DNA of 64,000 nt from Firmicutes bacterium UBA2116 (GCA_002331025.1 DCYG01000007.1:83298-147297), one strand, 5' to 3'; counted from the first letter of the stretch, positions 16,954 to 25,534 are shown. Program-made: numbers and translations. Notes: generated by a model from the letters alone, not told the origin.

Positions 16954-16985
16954 ACATATATACTATTAAAAAGGGAGAGATGCAA

Positions 16986-17984
16986 TTGAAAGCAATGGTG
17001 ATAAATAAAACAGGCGGTCCGGAAGTCTTTGAAATGATGGATATAGATTTTCCCGAATTAAAACCGGGATATGTATTAGTAAAGGTGGTTGCAAGCAGTT
17101 TAAATCCTTTAGAAACCAAAATAAGATCAGGCTTAACTCCTGCAATTATTCCTCAGTTTCCTGCTGTTCTTAATGCAGATTTTTCAGGATCCGTAATGCG
17201 GGTAAGTGAAGGTGTGCAAAAGGTTAAGATAGGCGATGAAGTTTATGGTTTCGTCGGTGGAATAAAAAATGAATGGGGTGCATTGGCAGAATATATATTG
17301 GTGGATGAAGATTTATTATGCATCAAGCCAAGCAATTTAGACTTTTATGAGGCAGCAATGTTTCCCTTGGTGGGCATTACCGCATGGAGAGCAATTATTG
17401 AAAATTCTAATATAAAGACTAATGATAAGGTGCTTATACACGGTGCTGCAGGAGGAGTGGGGCATATTGCGGTACAATTGGCAAAATTATTGAATGCAAA
17501 AGTTTATGCCACTGTTTCAAATAAAGAAAAAGGAGAAATTGCTAAAAGCTTCGGAGCTGATTATATAATAAATTATAAGACGGAGGATGTTGAACAATAT
17601 GTAAATAAGTATACAGGCGGTTCCGGCTTTGATGTTGTTTTCGATACAATAGGAGGCAATAATCTATTAAACAGCTTCAATGCGGTTAAAACAGGCGGTC
17701 TAGTTTTAACCACCAATACAAGAGTAACACTTGATTTAAGTTTAATGCACAGTAAATCTATAGCTCTTAAAGCAATATTCATGGTACTTCCTGTTATAAC
17801 AAATGCTAACAGGTATGAAATAGGCAATATTTTAAATGAAATGAAAAACCTGATAGAAGCAGGTAATCTCAGAATTTTAAAAGATAAAGAAGAATTTAAG
17901 TTTTCAGAAATTGCCAAGGCGCACGAATATTATGAATCGGGTCAGGCAACGGGGAAGATACTTTTAATAAACGACTTACAATAA
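16986..17984 (+). CDS. zinc-type alcohol dehydrogenase-like NADP-dependent quinone oxidoreductase (paralogue 1)
   Basis: Medium-chain dehydrogenase/reductase of about 332 residues. The NAD(P)-binding site HGAAGGVGHIAVQLAK lies near 150-165, with ASSLNPLETKIRSG near 35. No structural-zinc cysteine cluster is seen, so it belongs to the zinc-independent quinone-oxidoreductase-like branch. I choose TTG at 16986 rather than ATG at 16980: GGAG (16974-16977) is 8 bases from TTG but only 2 from ATG, and the paralogue at 29653 starts at the equivalent codon. Likely NADPH-dependent reduction of quinones or enones; the physiological substrate is unknown. Confidence 0.88.
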   Translation: MKAMVINKTGGPEVFEMMDIDFPELKPGYVLVKVVASSLNPLETKIRSGLTPAIIPQFPAVLNADFSGSVMRVSEGVQKVKIGDEVYGFVGGIKNEWGALAEYILVDEDLLCIKPSNLDFYEAAMFPLVGITAWRAIIENSNIKTNDKVLIHGAAGGVGHIAVQLAKLLNAKVYATVSNKEKGEIAKSFGADYIINYKTEDVEQYVNKYTGGSGFDVVFDTIGGNNLLNSFNAVKTGGLVLTTNTRVTLDLSLMHSKSIALKAIFMVLPVITNANRYEIGNILNEMKNLIEAGNLRILKDKEEFKFSEIAKAHEYYESGQATGKILLINDLQ

Positions 17985-17986
17985 TA

Positions 17987-18009
17987 AACGGGCGGAATTT
18001 CCACCCGTT
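17987..18009 (+). terminator. hairpin after the first oxidoreductase gene
   Basis: AACGGGCGG (17987-17995) pairs with CCACCCGTT (18001-18009), a stable stem 3 bases after the stop codon. There is no T-run directly after, so termination efficiency is uncertain. A near copy lies at 18158-18184. Confidence 0.5.
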
Positions 18010-18010
18010 C

Positions 18011-18130
18011 AGGCTGCTGAAAAAGCCCCCCTGCATCGTTGCCGTTCATCCGGTCAATCCTCACGTATGTCTAATACGCTGCGGTTGCCCGTCTTCCGGC
18101 GCCTTGCAGGATGAACTTTTTCAACAGCCT
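18011..18130. repeat. 120-bp inverted-repeat element (MITE-like), full copy
   Basis: It begins AGGCTGCTGAAAAAG (18011-18025) and ends CTTTTTCAACAGCCT (18116-18130), inverted repeats matching at 14 of 15 positions. The interior is G+C-rich, without coding potential, and carries CACGTATG and CTTCCGGCGCCTTGCAGG. A second copy, cut by the window edge, is at 63896-64000. Two copies in unrelated intergenic regions indicate a dispersed non-coding repeat. Confidence 0.8.
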
Positions 18131-18157
18131 ATCATCTTGATGACTTTGTCATCAATC

Positions 18158-18184
18158 TGAACGGGTGGAATTTCCGCCCGTTCA
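18158..18184 (-). terminator. hairpin after the response-regulator gene
   Basis: TGAACGGGTGG (18158-18168) pairs with CCGCCCGTTCA (18174-18184) directly downstream of the minus-strand response regulator. It nearly duplicates the hairpin at 17987-18009, and the two flank the 120-bp element. Confidence 0.5.
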
Positions 18185-18192
18185 GGTTGCTG

Positions 18193-18801
18193 TTATAAAT
18201 TTGTTTTTGTTTGCCAATAGTATATTGCAAGCTGTGTTCTGTCACGAAGCTCAAGCTTTTCTAAAATAATTGAAATATTGTTTCTCACAGTACCCTCGCC
18301 TATATAAAGCTGGTAAGCTATTTCTTTATTGTTCAGTCCATTGGCGATGAGTTCTAATATGTCATTTTCTCTTGGTGTTAACAGCTTTGATTTTTTGGAC
18401 TCAGAAAAGCTTTTTAAAGCATCTTCACTTATAATAGGCAGACCTGCATATACTGCTTTAATAGTGTTTTTTTGTTTTTCTGTATCATCAGATTTCAATA
18501 AATACCCTGAAGCACCGGCTTGTAAGGATTGGTGAATATTTTTATAATCATGAAAGGTTGTAAGCATTATAATCTTAATATCAGGATTAAATTTCCTGAT
18601 GGTTCTGCAGGCACTGATACCGTCCATAACAGGCATTTGAATATCCATCAGAACAACATCAACATTATTTTTTTCGCAAAAATCTACAGCTTCATTACCA
18701 TTAAGGGCATGACCTGCTATTTCAAATTCATCATCCACAGATAAAATAATATCAAGGGATTCAATAACTATTTCATCATCATCTACTATCAGTAATTTCA
18801 T
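18193..18801 (-). CDS. NarL/LuxR-family response regulator
   Basis: Two-domain regulator of about 202 residues. The receiver domain starts KLLIVDDDE, has the phosphoacceptor Asp in VVLMDIQMPVMDG near residue 51 and the conserved Lys in GYLLKSDD near 102. The C-terminus is a LuxR-type helix-turn-helix (LTPRENDILELIANG... near 140-160). ATG at 18801 with CAGGTGA is preferred; it begins 4 bases after the kinase stop. It is the last gene of an ABC exporter / two-component operon like B. subtilis yvfRSTU. Its likely target is the 18-bp palindrome at 22281-22298 in front of that operon. Confidence 0.93.
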   Translation of the reverse strand: MKLLIVDDDEIVIESLDIILSVDDEFEIAGHALNGNEAVDFCEKNNVDVVLMDIQMPVMDGISACRTIRKFNPDIKIIMLTTFHDYKNIHQSLQAGASGYLLKSDDTEKQKNTIKAVYAGLPIISEDALKSFSESKKSKLLTPRENDILELIANGLNNKEIAYQLYIGEGTVRNNISIILEKLELRDRTQLAIYYWQTKTNL

Positions 18802-18805
18802 GATA

Positions 18806-19900
18806 TCACCTGCCATTTTCAATCGGTATAATAATTATTAATTTAAAGCTGTCTTGTTTTTGAATACTTACGCTTCCGTTTATGGCTTCTAATCTGCTGC
18901 GCATATATCGTAATCCATTTCCGGTTATTTTATCATTACTATCTTTCATACCATCATTTTCAATTGTTAATTTAACTATATAATCTGTAACGGCAAGATT
19001 TAAACTTATATGTTCTGGTATCGCATGTTTTGTAATGTTAGTTAAAGCTTCTTTGACAGACATTAAAATCAGCTGCCATATATAGGGCTTTAACCTTAAA
19101 ACATCTCCGCTATGGGTAAAATCTATATGATATATATAATTTTCAATTAAATATGTTAAGTCATTAAAACCTGTTTCAAGCAAAGGCTCGATATATTGGA
19201 CAGAATCCTTTAATTGCTTTAATGAATATTCTATTTTTTCCTCTACCCTTTTAAGTGTGTTTTCTGCTTGCTCCCTTTTATTGTTTTCTATAAGGGCCTT
19301 ATATGCCTTGATAGACAAATGGGCCGCTGTAAGCTCGTGACCCAGGCTGTCATGGAGTATTTCTGCTATTCGCTGCCTTTCAGCAAGACGGGATATTCTT
19401 TCGGTATCCTGATAGTCGGAAAGCAAATGGGATTGAACCTGTTCTAACTCATAAATTCGTCTGCGCAGATCATCAGCCAGATTTATATTGTAAGCATTAT
19501 CCCTTGACCACAGATATAATATAGTCCCGAATACTATTGCTTGAATCAAAAGTAAATAAAAAGTGAGATAGTTAAATACAAGCCCTATTATAATTATTGG
19601 AATTATATATATAAATTTATTTTTATAAGCAAAATAATACGCAAAGATAAATAAGAATAAATGTGCGGAAGGATACAATATCGAAATTAATATAATGATA
19701 CATTCATCAATCAGCATGTAATTTGGATTTAAGTCGAATCTCCACCTTAATATTATGCTGAAAACTGTAAATATAAAAATCAAAAAAACCATTGGACTGC
19801 TTACAGGTATTATTATGCTTAACAATATAAAAAACTGCATTATCATAATAATTAAATATAATTCCTGTGGATTTATGTTCAATGGTTTCTTTGTTAACAT
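18806..19900 (-). CDS. sensor histidine kinase (HisKA_3 / DesK-like)
   Basis: Membrane kinase of 364 residues with four to five N-terminal hydrophobic segments (about 15-135), a coiled-coil linker, a HisKA_3 dimerisation helix with the phospho-His in EILHDSLGHELTAAH near 181-195, and a C-terminal HATPase_c domain (KEALTNITKHA near 282, GNGLRYMRSRLEAINGS near 326-342). There is no extracellular sensing domain, as in intramembrane-sensing kinases beside ABC exporters. Its ATG overlaps the stop region of the permease gene, so it is coupled to the exporter. The signal is unknown; membrane stress or an exported compound would fit. Confidence 0.92.
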   Translation of the reverse strand: MLTKKPLNINPQELYLIIMIMQFFILLSIIIPVSSPMVFLIFIFTVFSIILRWRFDLNPNYMLIDECIIILISILYPSAHLFLFIFAYYFAYKNKFIYIIPIIIIGLVFNYLTFYLLLIQAIVFGTILYLWSRDNAYNINLADDLRRRIYELEQVQSHLLSDYQDTERISRLAERQRIAEILHDSLGHELTAAHLSIKAYKALIENNKREQAENTLKRVEEKIEYSLKQLKDSVQYIEPLLETGFNDLTYLIENYIYHIDFTHSGDVLRLKPYIWQLILMSVKEALTNITKHAIPEHISLNLAVTDYIVKLTIENDGMKDSNDKITGNGLRYMRSRLEAINGSVSIQKQDSFKLIIIIPIENGR

Positions 19901-20578
19901 TTAATATCTCCTTCTGCTGCCAATCAATAAGAATATTATTGAGTACAATAATAACACAAAAAGTGATATTGTTACAATTTTAATATTACCTTCGTATAGT
20001 GAATCGAGTCCGTAAGGGAGCCAGTAAGTAGGCAGCAATATCGCAATATTACGAATAGCCTCCGGTATAATACGCAATGGCATTGATATCCCGCTTATCA
20101 AGCACAAGATTGAGCCAACTCCTGAAAAAATACCAAATGAAAGATTATAGGACTTAAAAAGCGAGTTCCAAAAGAAGCAAAATGCAACAGCCATTATATT
20201 AAATGTAAAATGCAGAGAAAAAACCAAAGCATAGTTAATAGCAATATCATTCCAATAAACAGCAATTCCTATTATAAAGATAATACTTTGTACTGCAAAT
20301 ATTAACACATAAGCTAACAGATGTGAGAATAAATAATTAATATAATCGATTGGAGCTGCTGAAATACGAAGTATTATTTTATTCATGCGCTCTTCAACTA
20401 TTGGCTTGCATAAAAGAAAGCCGGTAAACAGACTCAGCATTCCATACAAATATAAACCGGTTGGGTAACCATATCCGGTAGGTGGTATGAATATTAAACC
20501 TATCGGTAAAATCAGTATTATTAATAAGTTAATTGGTTGAGAAATAGTTCTCCTTAAAGCATGCTTAAATATAATCAT
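19901..20578 (-). CDS. ABC-2 type exporter permease (second)
   Basis: Integral membrane protein of 225 residues with six predicted hydrophobic segments in the ABC-2 layout, including a late LISGISMPLRIIPEAIRN motif near 163-180 typical of the ABC2_membrane family. It overlaps the preceding permease gene by 4 bases. With the other permease and the ATPase at 21300 it should form a heterodimeric exporter. The substrate is not readable; antimicrobial, lipid or peptide export is common for operons with this kinase type. Confidence 0.88.
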   Translation of the reverse strand: MIIFKHALRRTISQPINLLIILILPIGLIFIPPTGYGYPTGLYLYGMLSLFTGFLLCKPIVEERMNKIILRISAAPIDYINYLFSHLLAYVLIFAVQSIIFIIGIAVYWNDIAINYALVFSLHFTFNIMAVAFCFFWNSLFKSYNLSFGIFSGVGSILCLISGISMPLRIIPEAIRNIAILLPTYWLPYGLDSLYEGNIKIVTISLFVLLLYSIIFLLIGSRRRY

Positions 20579-21300
20579 AAAATCACCTTCTTACTCAGAG
20601 GTTTTATTACAATATATAGAATCACTATTAATACCAATAGTGAAGTAACACCTATAATTATATTTTTAGTGTTTCCGTTGATAACTCCATATATTGCTGT
20701 ATTGGCTAAAGACATAGGGGTAAGATAATCTTTAAAAAGATTTAAAATTCTGTTATCAGGCAATGGAAAGTATAATCCTGTCAATATGGGTGCAACAGTA
20801 CCATATAATGATGTTACAGCAGTTGCGGTATTTACCTTTTTAGCTGTAAATAAAACTACTGCACCAAGCAGCTGATTAAAAACAACGGAAATTAACATTA
20901 CTATTAAAATAAGGATTAAGTTTTTAAATTTTGCGTCAAGAACAATTATTGAAAAAAGTATAATAAACAATGTCTGCAAAAAACTTACTATAATACCTGT
21001 AAATAATACAGACAAAACAATTTTACGTGGATTAACCGGTGCTGCCAATAATCTGTCATGCATCGGAGTCAAAAAATCCTGTCCCAGAGTTTCAAAGCTT
21101 ATAGCTGAGCCATATATTTGAAACGTTAACGAGAAACCAATGGTCAGTACAGTTGTTATAAGACTTAAGTCAACTCCCAGATATGCATATTGGGTTTTAT
21201 TAATATAGGTAAAAAATGCTATTAATAAAATGGGCAAAAATATGAGGATGAGATGCCCTATCAAATCCCTGCCTGAACGTAATAAATGAAATTTAAACAT
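20575..21300 (-). CDS. ABC-2 type exporter permease (first)
   Basis: Membrane protein of 241 residues with about six hydrophobic segments; DRLLAAPVNPRKIVLS near 81-96 is the usual ABC-2 cytoplasmic coupling segment after helix 2. It starts at the stop of the ATPase gene and overlaps the following permease by 4 bases, so all three exporter genes are translationally coupled. It is the partner of the permease at 19901 and the ATPase at 21300. Confidence 0.88.
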   Translation of the reverse strand: MFKFHLLRSGRDLIGHLILIFLPILLIAFFTYINKTQYAYLGVDLSLITTVLTIGFSLTFQIYGSAISFETLGQDFLTPMHDRLLAAPVNPRKIVLSVLFTGIIVSFLQTLFIILFSIIVLDAKFKNLILILIVMLISVVFNQLLGAVVLFTAKKVNTATAVTSLYGTVAPILTGLYFPLPDNRILNLFKDYLTPMSLANTAIYGVINGNTKNIIIGVTSLLVLIVILYIVIKPLSKKVIL

Positions 21301-22235
21301 TATTCCACCTCATCTCTTAATTGCTTCCCTGTTAATGTTAAGAAGACATCCTCAAGATTTGGCTGCTTAGAATTTACATTAATAATCTTCAGAGGAGCAA
21401 GTACTGTCACAATTTTATCTATAATGGACACTCCTCCCGGTACAATAATATGATATTGATTATTTTTTATTATAACTTCTTTTATATCATGTATTTCCAA
21501 TAATTCTTTCCTTTGAGTTTCGCTTGAAATCGCAACGTCAACTAAAATATGCGAATCTCCTTTTATGCGACCTATAAGCTCCTGCAGTGTTCCGGATGCA
21601 ATTACGTGTCCCTGATCCATTATATAAACCCTGTCCGCAACAGCTTCTACCTCTTCAATGTAATGTGAAGTATAAATGACACTTGTACCTTCAGCAGAAA
21701 CTTTCTTAACGAATTCTAATATATAGTTCCTTGATTGAGGATCAATACCTACAGTAGGTTCATCCATAATCAGTAATTTTGGTCGGTGTAAAATAGAGCA
21801 TCCTATATTTAATCTTCTTTTCATCCCTCCGGAAAAACTGCCCGGACGGTCATTCAATCTTTCTTCCAATCCGATAATTTTAGCCACTTCATTAATTCTA
21901 TCTTTTAATTCATCCTTTTGTAAGCCGTACAAGCTTCCGAAAAACGCAAGATTTTCTTTGGCTGTCATGTCTTCATATATTGTTATTTCCTGAGTTACAA
22001 AGCCTATTTTACTTTTTATTTCTTTGTTTTTTCCATCCTGCCTTATATTAAAAACAGATATATCACCTTCATCAACAGGAAGCAGCCCTATTATTGCTTT
22101 TATACCGGTTGTTTTTCCAGCACCGTTAGGACCAAGAAGACCTACGACCTCTCCCTCATTTACATTTAAGGATAAATAATCTAAAGCTAAGTTTTTACCA
22201 AATCTTTTAATTACATTTTCCATATTTAAAATCAT
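21300..22235 (-). CDS. ABC exporter ATP-binding protein
   Basis: ATPase of about 311 residues: Walker A GLLGPNGAGKTTG near 31-43, signature SFSGGMKRRLNIGCS near 132-146, Walker B LLIMDEPTVGIDP just after, and H-loop YTSHYIEEV near 187. The C-terminal region (about 215-311) is the accessory domain common in drug/antibiotic export ATPases. ATG at 22235 with GAGGTG 6 bases upstream is the likely start; an earlier ATG has no ribosome site. It is the first gene of the exporter / two-component operon. Confidence 0.95.
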   Translation of the reverse strand: MILNMENVIKRFGKNLALDYLSLNVNEGEVVGLLGPNGAGKTTGIKAIIGLLPVDEGDISVFNIRQDGKNKEIKSKIGFVTQEITIYEDMTAKENLAFFGSLYGLQKDELKDRINEVAKIIGLEERLNDRPGSFSGGMKRRLNIGCSILHRPKLLIMDEPTVGIDPQSRNYILEFVKKVSAEGTSVIYTSHYIEEVEAVADRVYIMDQGHVIASGTLQELIGRIKGDSHILVDVAISSETQRKELLEIHDIKEVIIKNNQYHIIVPGGVSIIDKIVTVLAPLKIINVNSKQPNLEDVFLTLTGKQLRDEVE

Positions 22236-22280
22236 TTTTTTCACCTCAGTGACATTATAATATACCAAATCATTATTTTT

Positions 22281-22298
22281 TAGTTACATTTGTAACTA
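22281..22298. promoter_or_regulatory. 18-bp palindromic operator upstream of the exporter operon
   Basis: TAGTTACATTTGTAACTA is a perfect 8-bp inverted repeat with a 2-base centre. It lies just upstream of a minus-strand -10 (TATAAT near 22255-22260) that has no good -35, as expected for an activated promoter. The operon's own NarL-type regulator is the obvious candidate ligand. Confidence 0.65.
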
Positions 22299-22313
22299 TT
22301 TTTAATATAAATA

Positions 22314-22349
22314 AAAAACAGGCAAGTATATGCCATACTTACCTGTTTT
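22314..22349. terminator. intrinsic terminator between the exporter operon promoter and the 94-residue gene
   Basis: AAACAGGCAAGTAT (22316-22329) pairs with ATACTTACCTGTTT (22335-22348) with one G-U pair; the minus-strand copy ends in a T-run. It terminates the small gene at 22368-22652. Confidence 0.8.
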
Positions 22350-22367
22350 CAACAAGTATCTCTTAAT

Positions 22368-22652
22368 TTAGTTATTATCAAGCTTAATTTCTTCTATTTT
22401 TCTTTTCAGAACATCAATAGTTTCATACGAATTAACGATTTTACCTATTAAATCTGCCATAGGGCTGTCGGGGTTACCTTTATCTTGCTCAAATATCATT
22501 TTACCGATTTCTATAAAATATTGATTAATTTGCTTTTCTTCTGAAGATATTGCTGAATTAAGCTTCGTAGTTTCAGCAAAATCCTTCGCTTTTTCAGTTG
22601 CGGTACCTGCCGCATCACTAATTTTCTTGCCTAAATTATTTAAAAAAGCCAT
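22368..22652 (-). CDS. small coiled-coil protein, unknown function
   Basis: Cytoplasmic protein of 94 residues starting MAFLNNLGKKISD. ATG at 22652 is chosen because GAAAGGG (22661-22667) is 8 bases upstream; the in-frame GTG at 22661 falls inside that site. Residues 1-40 are Ala/Lys/Thr-rich and helical (ISDAAGTATEKAKDFAETTK), and residues 65-94 form a second charged helix. It resembles small clostridial proteins often joined to a zinc ribbon, but no Cys is present. It is monocistronic with its own terminator. I cannot assign a function. Confidence 0.75.
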   Translation of the reverse strand: MAFLNNLGKKISDAAGTATEKAKDFAETTKLNSAISSEEKQINQYFIEIGKMIFEQDKGNPDSPMADLIGKIVNSYETIDVLKRKIEEIKLDNN

Positions 22653-22836
22653 AACATCCACCCTTTCTAAATTTATTATATTTACTAATTTTATACCAAT
22701 TTAATAAAATTTTAAACGAATTTTGTAAAACATTTATAATTTCTTAAGAAATATATATTATAATAAAGATTGAAAGATTTATAGGAAGGGAGACACCTTT
22801 TTATTACATGGTAAGTCTTGAGGAACAGGAGGAATT

Positions 22837-23493
22837 ATGGATAGATATTATTACAACGAATATTCAAATAATAACTTAATAAATAAAGTATTAGTAGAAT
22901 TTTTTGCTTTGCTTTTAATGTGTACTGTAGGTATGGTATTCGGCTTGATGTTTGTACCGCCGCAATTTGCATTTATAGCAGGCATCGGTTCGCTTATAGT
23001 CTTGATAATAGCTGCAGTAACCAAGAGAAGAGAATTTAAGCCGCTCTCAAGATTAAATTGTTTCTCTGTAGCATTTTTGATGGGAATAAGTTTATATCCC
23101 ACACTCATGTATTATTGGTCAGTTATGGGTTCATTTCTGGTTTTAGTGTCGCTGGGTATAACTACAGCTATATTTGGCGGCTTGGCATTATATTCATCAC
23201 AAACCAAAAGGGATTTCACATTCCTTGGCGGCACATTGTTTGCAGGTCTAATTGCATTAATATTGATAAGCTTAGTAGGATTTTTTATCAGATCAGAAAT
23301 ATATCATCTTGCCATAGCATGGCTTGGCATATTGATATTCAGCGGTTATGTGCTGCATGATATTTCAATCATAAAGAACAGACCGTTTACAGAAGCAGAT
23401 GTACCGGCTATAGCATTAAACTTATTCCTTGATTTTATTAACATATTCATATATGTTCTGAGAATAGTTTCAAGATTCAGCAGAAGAGATTAA
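22837..23493 (+). CDS. Bax inhibitor-1 / YccA-family membrane protein
   Basis: Integral membrane protein of 218 residues with seven hydrophobic segments and the BI-1 C-terminal signature: YVLHDISIIKN near 172-182, then ADVPAIALNLFLDFINIFIY around 190-210, including the conserved Asp residues. Bacterial members are pH-sensitive cation (Ca2+) leak channels or interact with FtsH; which applies here is unknown. The start has AGGAGG 5-7 bases upstream. The homoserine dehydrogenase gene begins 9 bases after its stop, so the two are probably cotranscribed, which looks fortuitous functionally. Confidence 0.9.
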   Translation: MDRYYYNEYSNNNLINKVLVEFFALLLMCTVGMVFGLMFVPPQFAFIAGIGSLIVLIIAAVTKRREFKPLSRLNCFSVAFLMGISLYPTLMYYWSVMGSFLVLVSLGITTAIFGGLALYSSQTKRDFTFLGGTLFAGLIALILISLVGFFIRSEIYHLAIAWLGILIFSGYVLHDISIIKNRPFTEADVPAIALNLFLDFINIFIYVLRIVSRFSRRD

Positions 23494-23501
23494 GGTGTAA
23501 T

Positions 23502-24551
23502 ATGATTACTAACAATATTAAAATTGCAATATTAGGCTTTGGTAACGTAGGAAGAGCATTTGCCAAGCTGCTGACAGAAAAACAGGAAGAAATATTTAAT
23601 AAATTCAGCTTAAAAGTTGATGTAGCAGCTATTTCAACCAGATCAAAAGGATGCTTAGTCAATGAAGATGGAATAGATTTAATAAGTGCGTTAAATGACT
23701 TGGAAAAATACAATTGCTTTGATGAAAACAGAAGTGATTATAAAGAAATTACTTCAATGGAAATTGCTGAAAATATAGATTATGACATTCTTTTTGAATT
23801 GACTCCGCTTCGAATATTTTCGGGACAGCCGGCAATCGATCACATAAAAACGGCATTAAACAGAAAGAAGCATGCAGTCAGTGCAAACAAGGGCCCAATT
23901 GCATGGGCATTTGAATTTTTGCGCGATTTGGCAGTGAAAAATGAAGTATTATTTTACTATGAAACAACTGTAATGGACGGAACACCGGTATTTAACCTCG
24001 TGGATGAAACCTTGAAATTCTGTAAGGTAACAGAGGTAAAAGGAATATTAAACTCAACTACAAACTTTGTTTTAGAAGAAATTGCAAAAGGAAAATCATA
24101 CGATGAAGTAATAAAAGAAGGAAAGAGAAGAGGTTTTGTTGAAGAAGATACGTCCATGGATATAGAGGGATGGGATGCGTCGGCAAAGACAGCAGCACTT
24201 TTAAATGTTCTCATGGAGGCAGATATAACCCCTTACGATGTTGACAGAAAAGGCATAGAGGATATAACGTATGAACAAATAAAAGAAGCGGAAAGCAGAG
24301 GGAATGTGATTAAGCTTCTTTGCTATGGCGGCATCAAGAACGGTAAAGTTATAGCAAGAGTAAGACCGGAAGAAATAGATAAGAATTCTCTGCTTGCCAG
24401 CATAACCGGTACAACATCCGTAGTCAGCATTACAACAGATTTGATGGGTACAGTATCCATAGTAGAACACGAGCCTGAAATAGAGCAAACCGCTTATGGA
24501 GTATTCAGTGATTTGATAAGGGTGTTGAGTAATAATTCATTGACAAATTAA
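23502..24551 (+). CDS. hom: homoserine dehydrogenase (no ACT domain)
   Basis: NAD(P)H-dependent reduction of aspartate semialdehyde to homoserine, the branch point toward threonine and methionine. The 349 residues comprise a Rossmann domain (ILGFGNVGRAFAKLL near 10-24), SANKGPIA near 127 and the catalytic region GILNSTTNFVLEE near 184-196 with DxEGWDASAK near 223. Most bacterial enzymes are about 430 residues with a C-terminal ACT domain; here that domain is absent, so allosteric threonine inhibition through ACT is not expected. AAGGTG precedes the ATG. metA and metY, which use its product, are at 40251-42487. Confidence 0.93.
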   Translation: MITNNIKIAILGFGNVGRAFAKLLTEKQEEIFNKFSLKVDVAAISTRSKGCLVNEDGIDLISALNDLEKYNCFDENRSDYKEITSMEIAENIDYDILFELTPLRIFSGQPAIDHIKTALNRKKHAVSANKGPIAWAFEFLRDLAVKNEVLFYYETTVMDGTPVFNLVDETLKFCKVTEVKGILNSTTNFVLEEIAKGKSYDEVIKEGKRRGFVEEDTSMDIEGWDASAKTAALLNVLMEADITPYDVDRKGIEDITYEQIKEAESRGNVIKLLCYGGIKNGKVIARVRPEEIDKNSLLASITGTTSVVSITTDLMGTVSIVEHEPEIEQTAYGVFSDLIRVLSNNSLTN

Positions 24552-24598
24552 ATGTATTATAATAATATCAAGCAGGAAGAAATGATTTGGAGATGAAA

Positions 24599-25507
24599 AT
24601 GAATACAATAAAAGTAATGGGCAACACATATTGCATCGATGTGGGCAATTCTTATATACCATTTTATAAATTAAATGAAAAAGATATTATCCTGTTAGAT
24701 ACAGGACACATACATGAAAGAAAAATAATAGAATCAGCTATAGAAGAAAATGAATTTAATATAAAAGGCATAATTAACAGCCACGGTCATCCTGACCACG
24801 TGGCAAACAATCAGTATTTAAAGGATAAATACAACTGTCTTATTGCTGCACCGATGTATGAAGCACAAATTTGCAGTTCAGCCATTAATCTTAAGGCATA
24901 TTATAATGATAACACCCTTACGGAAATAAAAGATAAATATGGATATATGCTGTTTGAAACAGATGTTTATATAACAGATAATCAAAATGAAATAAATTTT
25001 TGCGGAGTAGAATTTAGAATATTTCATACCCCAGGCCATAGTCCCTCGCATATTTGCATTACAACTCCTGATAATGTGGGCTATGTGGCAGACGCTCTGG
25101 TAAGCTATGAAATAATTGAAACAGCTAAAATACCCTTTGATTTTGTACTGTTGGAGGACTTGAAAAGCAAGGACAAGTTATTAAGCTATGACTGTGATAT
25201 TTACATTGTTGCACACAAAGGAATATATAATGATATAACAAATCTTATAGCTGACAATATTGCCTTTTACATCCATCGTGCAGAAAAAACATATGAATTA
25301 ATTAACGGCAGAATGACAATGGGAGAAATAGTTAAGCAGGCTTCTATAAAATTTGATGTTAATTTAAACAACATATATAAATATGACATGATTAGAAGAA
25401 TGCTGCAATGCCATACAGATTATCTTTATGAAACAGGCAAAATAAGATTAGTGATAGACAAAGGATTCAGAAAATATGAAAGAAAAAACAACCCTCTGAA
25501 TTCATAA
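24599..25507 (+). CDS. MBL-fold metallo-hydrolase
   Basis: Metallo-beta-lactamase-superfamily protein of about 302 residues. The metal motif NSHGHPDHVAN lies near 60-70, a third His in HTPGHSPSHI near 147, an Asp in GYVADALVSYE near 165 and a final His in VAHKGIY near 206, so the metal site looks complete. I take ATG at 24599 (GGAG 6 bases upstream); a TTG at 24587 and an ATG at 24593 are alternatives. The fold resembles glyoxalase II-like or general thioester/phosphodiester hydrolases. Substrate unknown; no functional link to neighbours is visible. Confidence 0.88.
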   Translation: MNTIKVMGNTYCIDVGNSYIPFYKLNEKDIILLDTGHIHERKIIESAIEENEFNIKGIINSHGHPDHVANNQYLKDKYNCLIAAPMYEAQICSSAINLKAYYNDNTLTEIKDKYGYMLFETDVYITDNQNEINFCGVEFRIFHTPGHSPSHICITTPDNVGYVADALVSYEIIETAKIPFDFVLLEDLKSKDKLLSYDCDIYIVAHKGIYNDITNLIADNIAFYIHRAEKTYELINGRMTMGEIVKQASIKFDVNLNNIYKYDMIRRMLQCHTDYLYETGKIRLVIDKGFRKYERKNNPLNS

Positions 25508-25519
25508 ATATCAGAGGGT
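25491..25519. terminator. bidirectional terminator between convergent genes
   Basis: ACCCTCTGA (25491-25499) pairs with TCAGAGGGT (25511-25519) and continues into A-rich and T-rich flanks on each side. The left arm lies in the last codons of the MBL hydrolase gene. Confidence 0.75.
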
Positions 25520-25534
25520 GTTTAATATAAATCT

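Noticed and set aside
22808..22866. Short ORF overlapping the start of the BI-1 gene
   Set aside because: No properly spaced ribosome site; its frame ends inside the real gene without features.
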